Assembly (NCBI RefSeq): GCF_030643905.1
Contig: NZ_CP121446.1
Coordinates: forward strand, 1,426,001-1,490,000
DNA length: 64,000 bases
Direction: 5' to 3'
Origin: Flavobacterium sp. IMCC34852
GTDB lineage: Bacteria > Bacteroidota > Bacteroidia > Flavobacteriales > Flavobacteriaceae
Positions within the stretch are counted from its first letter, which is position 1; each line of letters begins with the position of its first letter. The position numbers and the translations under genes were made by a program. Below the pieces are notes generated by a model that worked only from the letters and a program-made list of their open reading frames with translations, was not told where the DNA came from and made no database searches. Below are positions 16,858 through 26,269 of the stretch, piece after piece.

Positions 16858-17725
16858 TAAAATAGCTTTTGTCTTGTTGTTTGGACTACTTTCAATGCCT
16901 GCAATCGCACAAGAAAATATAAAAGTCAACGATAGCGTCAATCCGGAAATAGAAAAAAGATTGTCTTTAAATTTAGATGTTGTAAACCGCTATCTCTGGC
17001 GTGGTCAATGTTGGGGTGGAGATTACGGGGCAATTCAACCGACTATTGAATACCGGCTTACGCCAAAATTTACTTTGGGTTTTTGGGCTACTACCAATTT
17101 CCAAAACGACTATTTTTACCCTGATGGCGTGACTTATTATAAAGGTTATCAGGAAATAGATTTTTATTTGAGTTATCAAATTAGTGATTTTTTGCAGTTC
17201 CAACTTTGGGATTACTATTGGCCTTCTGTTGAAAGTATAGAAGGTATTGATAATAGTTTTTTAAATTATGGAAGAGATGGTTCTAAAACTGTTGATGCTA
17301 TTTGGTATTTTGATTTTTCTGAAGGGTATCGATATCCTTTTAATGCAACTATTAGCACCTTGGTGGCCGGAAATGATTTTTATTATGACAGAAACGGAGA
17401 GAATCCTAAACAAAATTTCACGACTTATTTGGAATTAGGGTATACATTTTCATTTTTTGAAAATACTAAATATGCTGCGTTTCAAAATATTGAGATTGCA
17501 CCGGTTATAGGCGCTGTGATTAACAATAAGGCTGCATATTATACTTATGCCGATTATGACAAGCCTTCTTTCGTAAATTTGGGGTTAACTGCCTCCAAAG
17601 AAATTGATTTGGGCAAAGGAATTACCATGCCTATTTCTTTCAATTATACTCACAATGGCGCTTCCAAAAACACAGAAGCATTTGGAAAAAACTTTTGGAT
17701 AACAACGATAAGTTTCAGCTATTAA
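16847..17725 (+). CDS. Outer-membrane beta-barrel protein, function unknown
   Basis: 292 residues with a signal peptide (ends AIAQ). The rest alternates aromatic and polar residues in strands and ends in ITTISFSY, a typical outer-membrane barrel C-terminus with terminal aromatic. The segment NRYLWRGQ near the N-terminus is a recurring feature of bacterial barrels of the gcw_chp-like type. It overlaps the hybrid kinase by 11 bases and its stop overlaps the convergent rimO stop. Function unknown. Confidence 0.8.
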   Translation: MKYSKIAFVLLFGLLSMPAIAQENIKVNDSVNPEIEKRLSLNLDVVNRYLWRGQCWGGDYGAIQPTIEYRLTPKFTLGFWATTNFQNDYFYPDGVTYYKGYQEIDFYLSYQISDFLQFQLWDYYWPSVESIEGIDNSFLNYGRDGSKTVDAIWYFDFSEGYRYPFNATISTLVAGNDFYYDRNGENPKQNFTTYLELGYTFSFFENTKYAAFQNIEIAPVIGAVINNKAAYYTYADYDKPSFVNLGLTASKEIDLGKGITMPISFNYTHNGASKNTEAFGKNFWITTISFSY

Positions 17726-19023
17726 ACCGGTTCGCCGTAAAGGTCGAATTCAGTGGCGTCAATAATTTTCACATTGACGAATTCTCCGGTTTTCACATAG
17801 AATTTAGCGGCGTCAATCAAGACTTCATTATCAACATCCGGGCTGTCAAATTCAGTTCTACCGATAAAGTGTTGGCCTTCTTTTCTGTCGATAATGCACT
17901 TGAAAGTTTGTCCGATTTTTTCTTGGTTTAAGTCCCATGAAATTTGCGATTGTAAGTCCATTATTTCGGCAGCGCGTGCTTGTTTTACTTCTTCCGGAAC
18001 ATCATCTTCCAATTGGTAAGCATGGGTGTTTTCTTCGTGAGAATAGGTAAAGCAACCTAAACGCTCAAATTTCATTTCCTGAACCCAGTCTCTCATAATT
18101 TCAAAATCTTCCTGGGTTTCGCCCGGATAACCCACAATCAAAGTGGTTCTGATGGTCATGCCCGGAACAGCTTCGCGGAATTCTTTCAATAATTTGGTCG
18201 TTTTTTCTTTGGTCGTACCACGTCGCATCGATTTCAAAATATTATCTGAAATGTGTTGCAAAGGAATATCGATGTAATTACAGATTTTCGGTTCGCGTTT
18301 CATTAAATCCAATACATCCATCGGGAAACCTGTAGGAAACGCATAATGCAAACGAATCCATTCGATACCTTCAACTTTTACTAAGTTCTCTAATAACTCA
18401 GCTAAGTTTCTTTTTTTGTATAAATCTAAGCCGTAATATGTCAAATCCTGAGCGATAAGGATCAATTCTTTAACACCGTTTTTGGCTAAACCTTCTGCTT
18501 CTTTAACCAATTTTTCAATAGATTGCGAAACGTGTTTGCCACGCATAATCGGAATTGCACAAAAACTACACGGTCGGTCACAACCTTCGGCGATTTTTAA
18601 ATAAGCATAGTTTTTCGGTGTTGTGGTTAAACGTTCACCTAACAGTTCGTGTTTATAATCGGCACCGAGTGCTTTGAGTAGTAACGGTAATTCAGTGGTT
18701 CCAAAATATTGGTCTACATTCGGAATTTCTTTCTCTAAATCGGGGCGGTATCTTTCTGAAAGACAACCCGTAACAAATACTTTATCTACTAAACCCTTGT
18801 CTTTTTTATCGGCATATTCCAAGATGGTATTTACAGATTCTGCTTTGGCATTGTCAATAAATCCGCAGGTATTAATTACTACAATATTTCCTTCTTGCTC
18901 ATGCACTACCTCTTTACCATTGGCTTTTAATTGTCCCATTAAAACCTCACTGTCGTAAGTGTTTTTGGAGCAACCTAAGGTAATAACATTGATTTTATTT
19001 TTCTTTAAAGACTTAGTTCTCAT
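17722..19023 (-). CDS. rimO: Ribosomal protein uS12 methylthiotransferase RimO
   Basis: Adds a methylthio group to the conserved aspartate of ribosomal protein S12. 433 residues with the UPF0004 domain (cluster cysteines in TLGCSKN, NTCGF and TGCLSE), a radical SAM core (CDRPCSFC, CX3CX2C) and a C-terminal TRAM domain (about 365-430). The order and length match RimO, not MiaB; the TLGCSKN motif is typical of RimO. Candidate TAATTTTG -7 box at 19062-19055 on the minus strand. Confidence 0.96.
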   Translation of the reverse strand: MRTKSLKKNKINVITLGCSKNTYDSEVLMGQLKANGKEVVHEQEGNIVVINTCGFIDNAKAESVNTILEYADKKDKGLVDKVFVTGCLSERYRPDLEKEIPNVDQYFGTTELPLLLKALGADYKHELLGERLTTTPKNYAYLKIAEGCDRPCSFCAIPIMRGKHVSQSIEKLVKEAEGLAKNGVKELILIAQDLTYYGLDLYKKRNLAELLENLVKVEGIEWIRLHYAFPTGFPMDVLDLMKREPKICNYIDIPLQHISDNILKSMRRGTTKEKTTKLLKEFREAVPGMTIRTTLIVGYPGETQEDFEIMRDWVQEMKFERLGCFTYSHEENTHAYQLEDDVPEEVKQARAAEIMDLQSQISWDLNQEKIGQTFKCIIDRKEGQHFIGRTEFDSPDVDNEVLIDAAKFYVKTGEFVNVKIIDATEFDLYGEPV

Positions 19024-19096
19024 AGATTTAATTCCGATTTATTGGGAAAGCGTGCAAAATTACGCTTTATTTCTAATTAATTTGTTGCCTTTTGGA

Positions 19097-19127
19097 AATA
19101 AAAAACCATCTCGTTTTGAGATGGTTT
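19097..19127 (-). terminator. Terminator of the FadL-like gene
   Basis: 10-bp stem (19103-19112 with 19118-19127), loop GTTTT; on the minus strand it runs into a T tract. Confidence 0.85.
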
Positions 19128-19146
19128 AAATGGTGTATGGGAAAAA

Positions 19147-20652
19147 TTAGAAATTGATAGAATAACTAAGAGTTACATTATTATTGTATCTGCTGATTCT
19201 CGCAGGATCAGTCATGCCGGAGGAAAGAAAAGCTTGATTGCTGTTTCTATGGTCATAAGAATAAGCCAAATCCAAACGGCTTTCACCAAAATTATACCCA
19301 ATACCGCCGGTATATCCGGTTAAGTCTCCAAAGGCTTGGTCAATTTTATACGGACTTTCCTCAAAACGATAGCCGGCTCTTAGGCTTACTTGCTTGATTT
19401 TGAATTCACCACCAACGCGAATTTCCATAGCATTATCTAAAGCGTTGCTCATAAATTGATTTATGCCCGCGTAATCATTTTTGGGTTTTATTCTTGTATT
19501 ACTGTAATCTTTGGTAGAGACATCAACGCTCAATAAACCTCTTTTTCCAAAAATGTAAGCCATACTTCCGGTCCATTTTCCGGGTGTTTGAATAGTATAA
19601 GGTAAATAGGTAATTGGGTCGTGGTAAGAGAAAGGGAATTCATTTCCATCCTGATTGTTGAGACTTTGAGTGCTAACGCCTTGTTGTAATTCATCGGTTA
19701 GTCTGAGCCACGTTGGAGATTCGTAAGCCAATCCGATACGAAGACTTTCAATTGGTTTAACAATAGCTCCTAAGTTGAATGAAAATCCGGAACCGGTTGT
19801 CCAAAGTCTGTTTTCAAAAAGAATTTCTGAAATAGTTGAGCCGGTGTCATAAACCGGGTTTTCATTACTTTCATATACAGATGACAATCTTTCGATGTTA
19901 ACAAAGTGAAAATTTAAGTTGGCACCTAAGAATAGGATATCTTTATAAGCCGCAGAGAAGTTTCCGGTTAGTTTTCCGTTATAACCCGTAGTTAATATTT
20001 GATTTTCTTGGTAAAAATTTCCTCCGTTTGGAATATTGGTATAATAAGAAGTATTGTTTGGGTCACTATTATTTGGTTCAAAAATGTAAGTATCATAACC
20101 CAAATAAGCCTGTTGCTCATAAAAATTCAGGTCGTAATAACTGTAGTTTGTCAGAACGTTGGTTGGGATTCCTTGAGCAATATTTAAAAAATAATTGCCG
20201 ATAGAATTAAACGGATTGACTCCGGCAGAAAAAACACTATTGTTGAAGTTGTTAGCGTTTTCGTAATTTAAGCCTATTGCTAATTTCTTCCAATCGTTTT
20301 TGCTGTCTGCACCTTCTTTAAAAATGAATACAGCACCAATTTGATTAATGTCTAGTGTACTGTCTGTGTCATTTGTTGATGTGCCGAAATAACGAGATTT
20401 GTTTTTGGCATTGTAAACAGAGCCTGTTATGGTAGCGTAATTGTTATTAAAAAAAACAGAACCTGCCGGATTAACGCTTATGGCAGATAAATCACCACCA
20501 ACAGCGCCAAAGGCACCGCTCATTGATCTGAATCTGGCAGTTCCGGTAAGGTTGTCTGTGGCCAACCTGATAACATCTTCCGGGGTTGTTTCTTGAGCAT
20601 AAATATTGGAAAAGAACATTCCAAAGAATAATAATAGTAGATACTTTTTCAT
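19147..20652 (-). CDS. OmpP1/FadL-family outer-membrane transporter
   Basis: 501 residues. After the signal peptide (ends NIYAQ) the N-terminal plug region ARFRSMSGAFGAVGGDLSAISVNPAGS is diagnostic for the FadL/OmpP1/TodX family. The remainder is a 14-strand-type barrel ending in LSYSINF. Family members take up long-chain fatty acids or other hydrophobic compounds; flavobacterial homologues are often labelled hemin receptor without proof. It follows the low-complexity lipoprotein gene on the same strand, with a terminator between them. Confidence 0.9.
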   Translation of the reverse strand: MKKYLLLLFFGMFFSNIYAQETTPEDVIRLATDNLTGTARFRSMSGAFGAVGGDLSAISVNPAGSVFFNNNYATITGSVYNAKNKSRYFGTSTNDTDSTLDINQIGAVFIFKEGADSKNDWKKLAIGLNYENANNFNNSVFSAGVNPFNSIGNYFLNIAQGIPTNVLTNYSYYDLNFYEQQAYLGYDTYIFEPNNSDPNNTSYYTNIPNGGNFYQENQILTTGYNGKLTGNFSAAYKDILFLGANLNFHFVNIERLSSVYESNENPVYDTGSTISEILFENRLWTTGSGFSFNLGAIVKPIESLRIGLAYESPTWLRLTDELQQGVSTQSLNNQDGNEFPFSYHDPITYLPYTIQTPGKWTGSMAYIFGKRGLLSVDVSTKDYSNTRIKPKNDYAGINQFMSNALDNAMEIRVGGEFKIKQVSLRAGYRFEESPYKIDQAFGDLTGYTGGIGYNFGESRLDLAYSYDHRNSNQAFLSSGMTDPARISRYNNNVTLSYSINF

Positions 20653-20673
20653 AGTAGTTTTAATTTTTTATTC

Positions 20674-20710
20674 AAAAAAAACCTATGCTGTAGATTAACA
20701 AAGCATAGGT
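20674..20710 (-). terminator. Terminator after the Trp/Gly/Tyr-rich lipoprotein gene
   Basis: 9-bp stem ACCTATGCT (20681-20689) with AGCATAGGT (20702-20710), T tract on the minus strand at 20680-20674. Confidence 0.85.
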
Positions 20711-20728
20711 ATAAGATAGGCGGGAGGA

Positions 20729-21661
20729 TTATCGTCTTCCTCCGCCTGATGATCTTCCTCCACCGCCACCAGACGAAGAACGTCCGCCGCCATAGTTAGA
20801 ACTTGGACTGTAGGAACGGGTAGGAACTGATTCTGTTCTAACGTTATTTCTAGGTTGTGAAGTATTGGTGTTTTGTCTCGGAGAACTATTATTATTGTAA
20901 TTTCTCGGACTAGAAGAATTATTTCTCGGAGTGCTGTAGTTATTTCTCGTTGGATTAAAGTTTGAACTTCTTGGTCTTATTACATTGTTATTTCTTCCGC
21001 CGTAAGATGAATTTCTGATCCCGTTTCTGGAACTATATGATCTGTTTCCGGCATAGTAACCGTAATTAGAACCTCTTCTTCCGCCATTGTAGTGGTAATA
21101 ATTGTTGTAATAACCACCATACCAATTGTTGTAACCAAAATATCCACCATGCCATGGGCTATACCAAGGGCTGTACCAACCGCCCCAACCGATATTCCAA
21201 CCTGGTCCGTACCAACTATTCCAACCCCAACCCCATGAAGGTCCCCAACTGCTCCAACCCCAATAATTTCCGTACCAATAGTTGTTCCAATAACCCCAAC
21301 CCCAGTTGTTGTCATAAACATTGATAGTTACGGATTGAGCGTTGCTACCCCAGCCGGCATTATTTTCGTTGTAGTTTTTGCTGTTAGTAGCGGTAGTGTC
21401 TTCAATGGTGCTATAGGTTTCAACGTTGGTAAATGCCTCGGCATCTTTGTTTAGCTCGCTAAAATATTCTTGGTATTTATTGCTTTGAGAATTGTCGTTG
21501 GAGGCAACCTCTTTTTTCTTGTTTTCAGAACTTCCGTATACTCCGTCAGAGTCGTAGTAAGAACTATTTTGATAAGAACCGCATGAGGTGAATGTGATAG
21601 CCAAAATTCCGAAGACGGAAAATAAGGACAATCTTCTACTGAATAAATAATAAGTTTTCAT
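20729..21661 (-). CDS. Low-complexity Trp/Gly/Tyr/Asn-rich lipoprotein
   Basis: 310 residues. Signal with a lipobox ending in FTSCGS (Cys27), then a Ser/Asn/Glu-rich stretch to about 115. Residues 120-195 are dominated by Trp, Gly and Tyr (NNWGWGYWNNYW-like), followed by an Arg/Asn/Ser-rich region and a terminal glycine-serine run with GGGRR. No catalytic domain. Similar flavobacterial proteins have been misnamed vitellogenin-like. An adhesive or envelope-structural role is inference. Its promoter region overlaps that of divergent proS; a TATTTTTG box lies at 21698-21691 on the minus strand. Confidence 0.8.
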   Translation of the reverse strand: MKTYYLFSRRLSLFSVFGILAITFTSCGSYQNSSYYDSDGVYGSSENKKKEVASNDNSQSNKYQEYFSELNKDAEAFTNVETYSTIEDTTATNSKNYNENNAGWGSNAQSVTINVYDNNWGWGYWNNYWYGNYWGWSSWGPSWGWGWNSWYGPGWNIGWGGWYSPWYSPWHGGYFGYNNWYGGYYNNYYHYNGGRRGSNYGYYAGNRSYSSRNGIRNSSYGGRNNNVIRPRSSNFNPTRNNYSTPRNNSSSPRNYNNNSSPRQNTNTSQPRNNVRTESVPTRSYSPSSNYGGGRSSSGGGGGRSSGGGRR

Positions 21662-21680
21662 ATCTATAGCATTTTTATTG

Positions 21681-21708
21681 TTGGACTATACAAAAATAGT
21701 TAGTTTTG
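21681..21708 (+). promoter_or_regulatory. Promoter of proS
   Basis: TTG at 21681-21683 and TAGTTTTG at 21701-21708 with 17 bp between (or 20 bp from the TTG at 21678). It overlaps the candidate minus-strand -7 box of the divergent lipoprotein gene. Confidence 0.6.
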
Positions 21709-21761
21709 CCGAACTATTTAGTTAAAAAAAGTTAAACAATTTTTATGCCAAACTATTCAAT

Positions 21762-23240
21762 ATGAGTAAGAACTTAACAAAGAGAGAAGAGGACTATTCC
21801 AAATGGTATAACGAGCTTGTAGTCAAGGCTGATTTAGCTGAGAATTCAGGGGTTAGAGGTTGTATGGTAATCAAGCCTTACGGCTATGCAATTTGGGAAA
21901 AAATGCAAGCGGAATTAGACCGTATGTTTAAAGAAACCGGTCACAGTAATGCTTATTTTCCTCTTTTTGTGCCCAAAAGCATGTTTGAAGCCGAAGAGAA
22001 AAATGCAGAAGGTTTTGCTAAAGAGTGTGCCATTGTTACTCATTATCGATTAAAGAACGATGAAACCCGTCCCGGAAAATTAATGGTTGATCCTAATGCT
22101 AAATTGGAGGAGGAATTAATTGTTCGCCCTACCAGTGAAGCGATTATTTGGTCAACTTATAAAAATTGGGTGCAATCCTACAGAGATTTACCGTTGCTAA
22201 TAAATCAATGGGCTAATGTGGTTCGCTGGGAAATGAGAACTCGACTGTTCTTAAGAACAGCAGAGTTTTTATGGCAGGAAGGGCATACCGCACACGCAAC
22301 TAAAGTTGAAGCTATTGAAGAGTCTGAAAAAATGATGAACGTGTATGCTGATTTTGTAGAAAATTTTATGGCTATACCGGTAATCAAAGGACTAAAAACC
22401 GAATCAGAACGTTTCGCCGGTGCTGAAGAGACTTATTGTATTGAAGCTTTAATGCAAGACGGAAAAGCATTGCAGGCCGGAACATCCCATTTTTTAGGAC
22501 AAAATTTCGCCAAGGCATTTGATGTTAAATTTGCCAACCAAGAAGGGAAGCAGGAGCATGTTTGGGGAACTTCTTGGGGTGTTTCTACCCGTTTGATGGG
22601 AGCGTTGGTAATGACGCATTCGGATGATAACGGATTAGTTTTGCCTCCTAACTTGGCGCCAATTCAGGTTGTAATCGTGCCTATTTTCAGAACAGATGAA
22701 GAATTCGAAGCGATTACCCAAGCGGCAAATGAATTGGTTGCGCAATTCAATAAATTGAGGGTTTCGGTTAAATTTGATAACAGAACTACTCAAAAACCGG
22801 GCTTTAAGTTTGCTGAATGGGAATTGAAAGGAGTGCCTGTCAGAATAGCTATTGGACCAAAAGATTTAGAAAACGGCACCTTTGAGGTAGCCCGACGTGA
22901 TACTTTGTCTAAAGAAGTTATTGCTAAAGAAGGAGCTGTAGACTATGTTAATGATTTATTAGAGCAAATTCAAAAAGATTTATTCAATCGCGCACTTGAA
23001 TTCAGAAATACTCACATAACCGAAGTCAACTCGTTTGAAGATTTTAAGGATGTCTTGGAAAACAAGACCGGGTTTGTTGCTGCCCATTGGGATGGTACTT
23101 CGGCAACCGAAGAAAAAATCAAAGAATTGACCAAGGCAACCATTCGTTGTATTCCGTTAGACCGAAAAGAAGAAGAAGGAATTTGTGTTTTTTCGGGAAG
23201 CAAATCTGTTGGTAGAGTGTTATTTGCAAAAGCGTACTAA
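21762..23240 (+). CDS. proS: Prolyl-tRNA synthetase, short (archaeal/eukaryote-like) form
   Basis: Charges tRNA-Pro. 492 residues, class II synthetase. Seen: motif 2 region ([26 protein letters not shown]), motif 3 with the active-site loop, an anticodon-binding domain (about 285-390) and the C-terminal extension ending in a Tyr (VLFAKAY). There is no inserted editing domain, as in the type 3 ProRS found in Bacteroidota, archaea and eukaryotes. This form fits a Bacteroidota host. Confidence 0.96.
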   Translation: MSKNLTKREEDYSKWYNELVVKADLAENSGVRGCMVIKPYGYAIWEKMQAELDRMFKETGHSNAYFPLFVPKSMFEAEEKNAEGFAKECAIVTHYRLKNDETRPGKLMVDPNAKLEEELIVRPTSEAIIWSTYKNWVQSYRDLPLLINQWANVVRWEMRTRLFLRTAEFLWQEGHTAHATKVEAIEESEKMMNVYADFVENFMAIPVIKGLKTESERFAGAEETYCIEALMQDGKALQAGTSHFLGQNFAKAFDVKFANQEGKQEHVWGTSWGVSTRLMGALVMTHSDDNGLVLPPNLAPIQVVIVPIFRTDEEFEAITQAANELVAQFNKLRVSVKFDNRTTQKPGFKFAEWELKGVPVRIAIGPKDLENGTFEVARRDTLSKEVIAKEGAVDYVNDLLEQIQKDLFNRALEFRNTHITEVNSFEDFKDVLENKTGFVAAHWDGTSATEEKIKELTKATIRCIPLDRKEEEGICVFSGSKSVGRVLFAKAY

Positions 23241-23269
23241 TAAAAAAAAGAAAAAAAATAGTTGCAGCC

Positions 23270-23299
23270 TTGCGGGATTAAAAAATAGTTGTATTTTTG
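23270..23299 (+). promoter_or_regulatory. Promoter of the tRNA-Glu pair
   Basis: TTG at 23270-23272 and TATTTTTG at 23292-23299, 19 bp apart. Expected transcription start about 23306, 17 bases before the first tRNA. Confidence 0.7.
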
Positions 23300-23322
23300 C
23301 CACCGCAATTTTAAGCAAAGAT

Positions 23323-23394
23323 GGCCCGTTCGTCTATCGGTTAGGACGCCAGGTTTTCATCCTGGTAAGAGGGGTTCGATTCCCCTACGGGCTA
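23323..23394 (+). tRNA. tRNA-Glu (anticodon TTC), copy 1
   Basis: 72 nt. Anticodon stem CCAGG/CCTGG closes TTTTCAT with anticodon TTC. Acceptor stem GGCCCGT/ACGGGCT with a G1-T72 wobble; CCA is not encoded. Identical to copy 2. Confidence 0.96.
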
Positions 23395-23417
23395 CTAAAA
23401 CATTAAGGCTTAAAATT

Positions 23418-23489
23418 GGCCCGTTCGTCTATCGGTTAGGACGCCAGGTTTTCATCCTGGTAAGAGGGGTTCGATTCCCCTACGGGCTA
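23418..23489 (+). tRNA. tRNA-Glu (anticodon TTC), copy 2
   Basis: Base-for-base identical to the copy 23 bp upstream, sharing its promoter. A recent tandem duplication or gene conversion keeps the two the same. Confidence 0.96.
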
Positions 23490-23639
23490 CAAATTAGTTG
23501 TAAATTAGTTTTATAAAGCAAAACTTCAGTGTCTCGAATTTTGTTTTATTAGTTAAAACCAAAGTGATTTTTTAATTGTGGGAGGTTTTTCTTTTTTAAC
23601 TAAATATTTTATTATTAATTACAATTAAATTTCAAGAAA

Positions 23640-23891
23640 ATGGCAAATCATAAGTCAGCTTTAAAAAGAATCAGAAGCAACGAAAAGAAAAGAGTGTTGA
23701 ACAGATATCAACACAAAACCACTCGTAATGCTATCAAAGCATTAAGATTGTCTACTGATAAATCAGATGCTTCTGCAAAATTATCTGTTGTTATTTCTAT
23801 GATTGACAAATTGGCTAAGAAAAATATCATTCATGATAACAAAGCAGCTAATTTGAAATCTAAATTAACTAAGCACGTTACTAAGTTATAA
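23640..23891 (+). CDS. rpsT: 30S ribosomal protein bS20
   Basis: 83 residues, basic, helical: MANHKSALKRIRSNEKKR is the family N-terminus, binding 16S rRNA. The 150-bp leader between the tRNAs and rpsT is AT-rich; I see no certain promoter or S20 autoregulatory structure. A strong bidirectional terminator follows. Confidence 0.98.
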   Translation: MANHKSALKRIRSNEKKRVLNRYQHKTTRNAIKALRLSTDKSDASAKLSVVISMIDKLAKKNIIHDNKAANLKSKLTKHVTKL

Positions 23892-23908
23892 TCTAACTTC
23901 TGCAGTAT

Positions 23909-23943
23909 AAAAAAAAAGCACTCAATTTGAGTGCTTTTTTTTT
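23909..23943. terminator. Bidirectional terminator between rpsT and the response regulator
   Basis: AGCACTCA (23917-23924) and TGAGTGCT (23928-23935) flanked by A and T tracts, so it can stop transcription from both convergent genes. Confidence 0.9.
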
Positions 23944-23961
23944 GTCTTTCATTTATTGTTC

Positions 23962-24372
23962 TTATAAGTTTTGCTTTAAATTTTCAAGCATCTCTTTGGT
24001 AATTGGTTTAGAGAGAAAATCTATAACCATGGGATAGCTCTTTGTTTTCTCAACATCTTGAGGATCTATAGTAGAGGAGAGCACAATAAATTTGGCTTCG
24101 GAAAAGAGCTCGTGATAGCCGTTTTGTAAGTAATTGTCTAGAAACTCCCAGCCGTTCATTATAGGCATATTTAAATCTAAAAAAGTCAGTGTTGGATAAG
24201 TCAATGTTGGATTCTTTTGAAACTGTGGCGCTAATTCATTAAAATATAGAATTGCTTCTTCTCCGTTTTTAGCCGTCAATACTTCTTGGGCAAAAGACAC
24301 TCGTTCAATTACTTTTTTACAAAGCATTAATGTTATGGCATCGTCGTCTACACAGAGTATTTTATCCAGCAT
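23962..24372 (-). CDS. Single-domain response regulator
   Basis: 136 residues, receiver domain only: the acidic CVDDD, phospho-acceptor Asp in FLDLNMP, the Ser/Thr switch in VLSST and the Lys in LSKP. It has the insertion before the phospho-site typical of Rcp1-like regulators. It lies 16 bp after the PAS kinase gene and is surely its partner. With no output domain, it must act by protein contact or in a phosphorelay. Confidence 0.93.
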   Translation of the reverse strand: MLDKILCVDDDAITLMLCKKVIERVSFAQEVLTAKNGEEAILYFNELAPQFQKNPTLTYPTLTFLDLNMPIMNGWEFLDNYLQNGYHELFSEAKFIVLSSTIDPQDVEKTKSYPMVIDFLSKPITKEMLENLKQNL

Positions 24373-24388
24373 ATAATTAAAAAAGTGT

Positions 24389-26107
24389 TTAGTTGTTTTT
24401 AAATGTTATGGTAAATGTTGTTCCTTTACCCACAGTACTCGCTACGTTTATAGTTCCGCCCATGGCTTCTACTTGCGATTTTACCAAATACAATCCCAAT
24501 CCTTTACTGTCGGGATGGTTGTGGAATCTTTGGTACAAACCGAAAATTTTATCTTTGTTTCTAACCAAATCTATTCCAATACCATTGTCTTTGAAAGTGA
24601 GCACCAAATGGTCATCTACTATTTTAGATGAAATGGACACTCGCAGTTGTTTGTTCTCGGATCTGTATTTGATGGCGTTTGTGAGTAAATTTAAAAAAAT
24701 ACTTTCTAAATAGGACTTATTGATGTTTAAAATTGTGACTTCTTCCAAATCTATTTTTAAAATAGGTTTGTGTAGTCCGATTAAGAAACTCAATTGATTA
24801 AAAACATTTTCAAAAATTTCTTTAATCAATACTTTTTCTTTTTGTATGGAAGGATTGTCTTTTATGATTACCACCTTAACCAAATCGTTGATGGTTTCAT
24901 TTAAAAGGTGAGTCGACTTGGTAAATCCGGCAATAATTTCTTTCAGTTCAGGATCTTCAATCGGCATGTCTTCCACCAAGTTTAATAAACCGGTTAGGTT
25001 GGACAATGGCGCTCTTAAGTTGTGCGACGTGATATAAGAAAACTGTTTTAAATCTTTATTGTTTTGGGTCAGTTCTCTAATGAGTTGTTCTCTTTCTTTT
25101 TCTTTGTTCTTTTCCTCAGTAACATCTCTTTGAATTGATATCCAGTGAGAATGTTCTCCGTCTTTATTGGTCACGGGTATCATAGAAAAATTAACCCAAA
25201 ACTCTTCTCCGCTTTTTTTGTAACTAATGGTTTCTACATAACATTCTTTGTATTCTTGAATAGCGGTTTTGAGTTTGTCAAATTCCAAAATATCAGATTT
25301 CGGTCCAAAGAACATCACCGGAGATTTGCCTATCACTTCCTCCGAATTATAACCGGTCATATCCGTAAAAGCCGAGTTGACAAATATGATATTCGGAATG
25401 ACTTCAGTCGAAGTGTCAATATTGGTAATCATCACAGCGTCCTTAGTTTGTGTAATTACCGTTTCCAAAAGTCTGAGTCGTTGCTCTTCCTCTTTTTGTT
25501 TGGTAACATCCTGTATGGCTCCAATCATTCTGATGGGCTTTCCGTCTTTGTCTTTAACTAAAAATCCCCTGTCAAATACATATTTGTAACTGCCGTCAGC
25601 ACATTGAAAACGGTATTCGTCCTGCCACTTCTCGGTTTTTTGTTCCAAAAAGGAATAAAGCTTCACCGACATTTTCAAACTGTCTTCCGGATGAATGCGC
25701 TCAAACCACCATTTAGAGGTCATTCCAACATCTTCTTTTTTGTAGCCGAAAACACCCTGAATTCCTTTGTTCCAAATAAAGCTATCGTCTTCAATTTTCC
25801 AATCCCAAATAGTATCACTTGTCGCCTTAGCTACAATATCATAACGCTCATTGGATTCTAAAATTTCATTATTGGTAACCTGTAACTTTTCAAAAACCGA
25901 TTTGTTTTTCTCGTCGTTGCGGTAAAGGATAAACTTTAAAATAAAACCCGAAATAAGAATGAAAATAAAATCTCTTACATAAAAAAAGATTGAAGATTTT
26001 TCAGGTGAAGTTTTGAGGTAATCTAAAAAAAATTGGTGACCAAGTACGGCCACAAACATTAAGATGAGGACGTATGTTAGGGTGATTTTATTAGAATTAT
26101 TTTTCAT
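24389..26107 (-). CDS. PAS-domain sensor histidine kinase
   Basis: 572 residues from the ATG at 26107; an in-frame TTG at 26131 opens the frame earlier but is unlikely. Two N-terminal membrane spans (about 8-30, 38-57) with almost no periplasmic loop, two PAS/PAC modules (about 85-210 and 215-335), HisKA with His in TSHNLRAPLSN, and HATPase (FLNLLTNAIKYR, DNGIGIDL, GLGLYLVKSQVEAMGG). Sensing is probably through the cytoplasmic PAS domains. Forms a two-gene operon with the response regulator. Confidence 0.92.
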   Translation of the reverse strand: MKNNSNKITLTYVLILMFVAVLGHQFFLDYLKTSPEKSSIFFYVRDFIFILISGFILKFILYRNDEKNKSVFEKLQVTNNEILESNERYDIVAKATSDTIWDWKIEDDSFIWNKGIQGVFGYKKEDVGMTSKWWFERIHPEDSLKMSVKLYSFLEQKTEKWQDEYRFQCADGSYKYVFDRGFLVKDKDGKPIRMIGAIQDVTKQKEEEQRLRLLETVITQTKDAVMITNIDTSTEVIPNIIFVNSAFTDMTGYNSEEVIGKSPVMFFGPKSDILEFDKLKTAIQEYKECYVETISYKKSGEEFWVNFSMIPVTNKDGEHSHWISIQRDVTEEKNKEKEREQLIRELTQNNKDLKQFSYITSHNLRAPLSNLTGLLNLVEDMPIEDPELKEIIAGFTKSTHLLNETINDLVKVVIIKDNPSIQKEKVLIKEIFENVFNQLSFLIGLHKPILKIDLEEVTILNINKSYLESIFLNLLTNAIKYRSENKQLRVSISSKIVDDHLVLTFKDNGIGIDLVRNKDKIFGLYQRFHNHPDSKGLGLYLVKSQVEAMGGTINVASTVGKGTTFTITFKNN

Positions 26108-26242
26108 TACTCCAAATATATAGATTTTCAAATAAGTTTTAAAATTTAGCCAAAAACTTATTAAGGATTTTATAAACTTTTGTCTCTATTTTAATAAAGT
26201 GTAAACTAATTTGTTAATGGTTTTTTATCCGAAAATAAAGTG

Positions 26243-26250
26243 TACCTTTG
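26243..26250 (+). promoter_or_regulatory. Candidate -7 box of typA
   Basis: TACCTTTG 19 bp before the ATG at 26270. The apparent GTG start at 26240 lies just upstream of this box and is not a start codon. Confidence 0.45.
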
Positions 26251-26269
26251 CACCCACAAAAAAGCACAC

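Noticed and set aside
20980-21321. 113-residue minus-strand frame inside the Trp/Gly-rich lipoprotein
   Set aside because: It is a shadow frame caused by the repetitive composition of the real gene; its Gly/Val/Thr-rich translation has no start context of its own.
23185-23516. Two + strand frames across the tRNA-Glu genes
   Set aside because: They read through tRNA genes; the near-identical translations just reflect the tandem tRNA copies.
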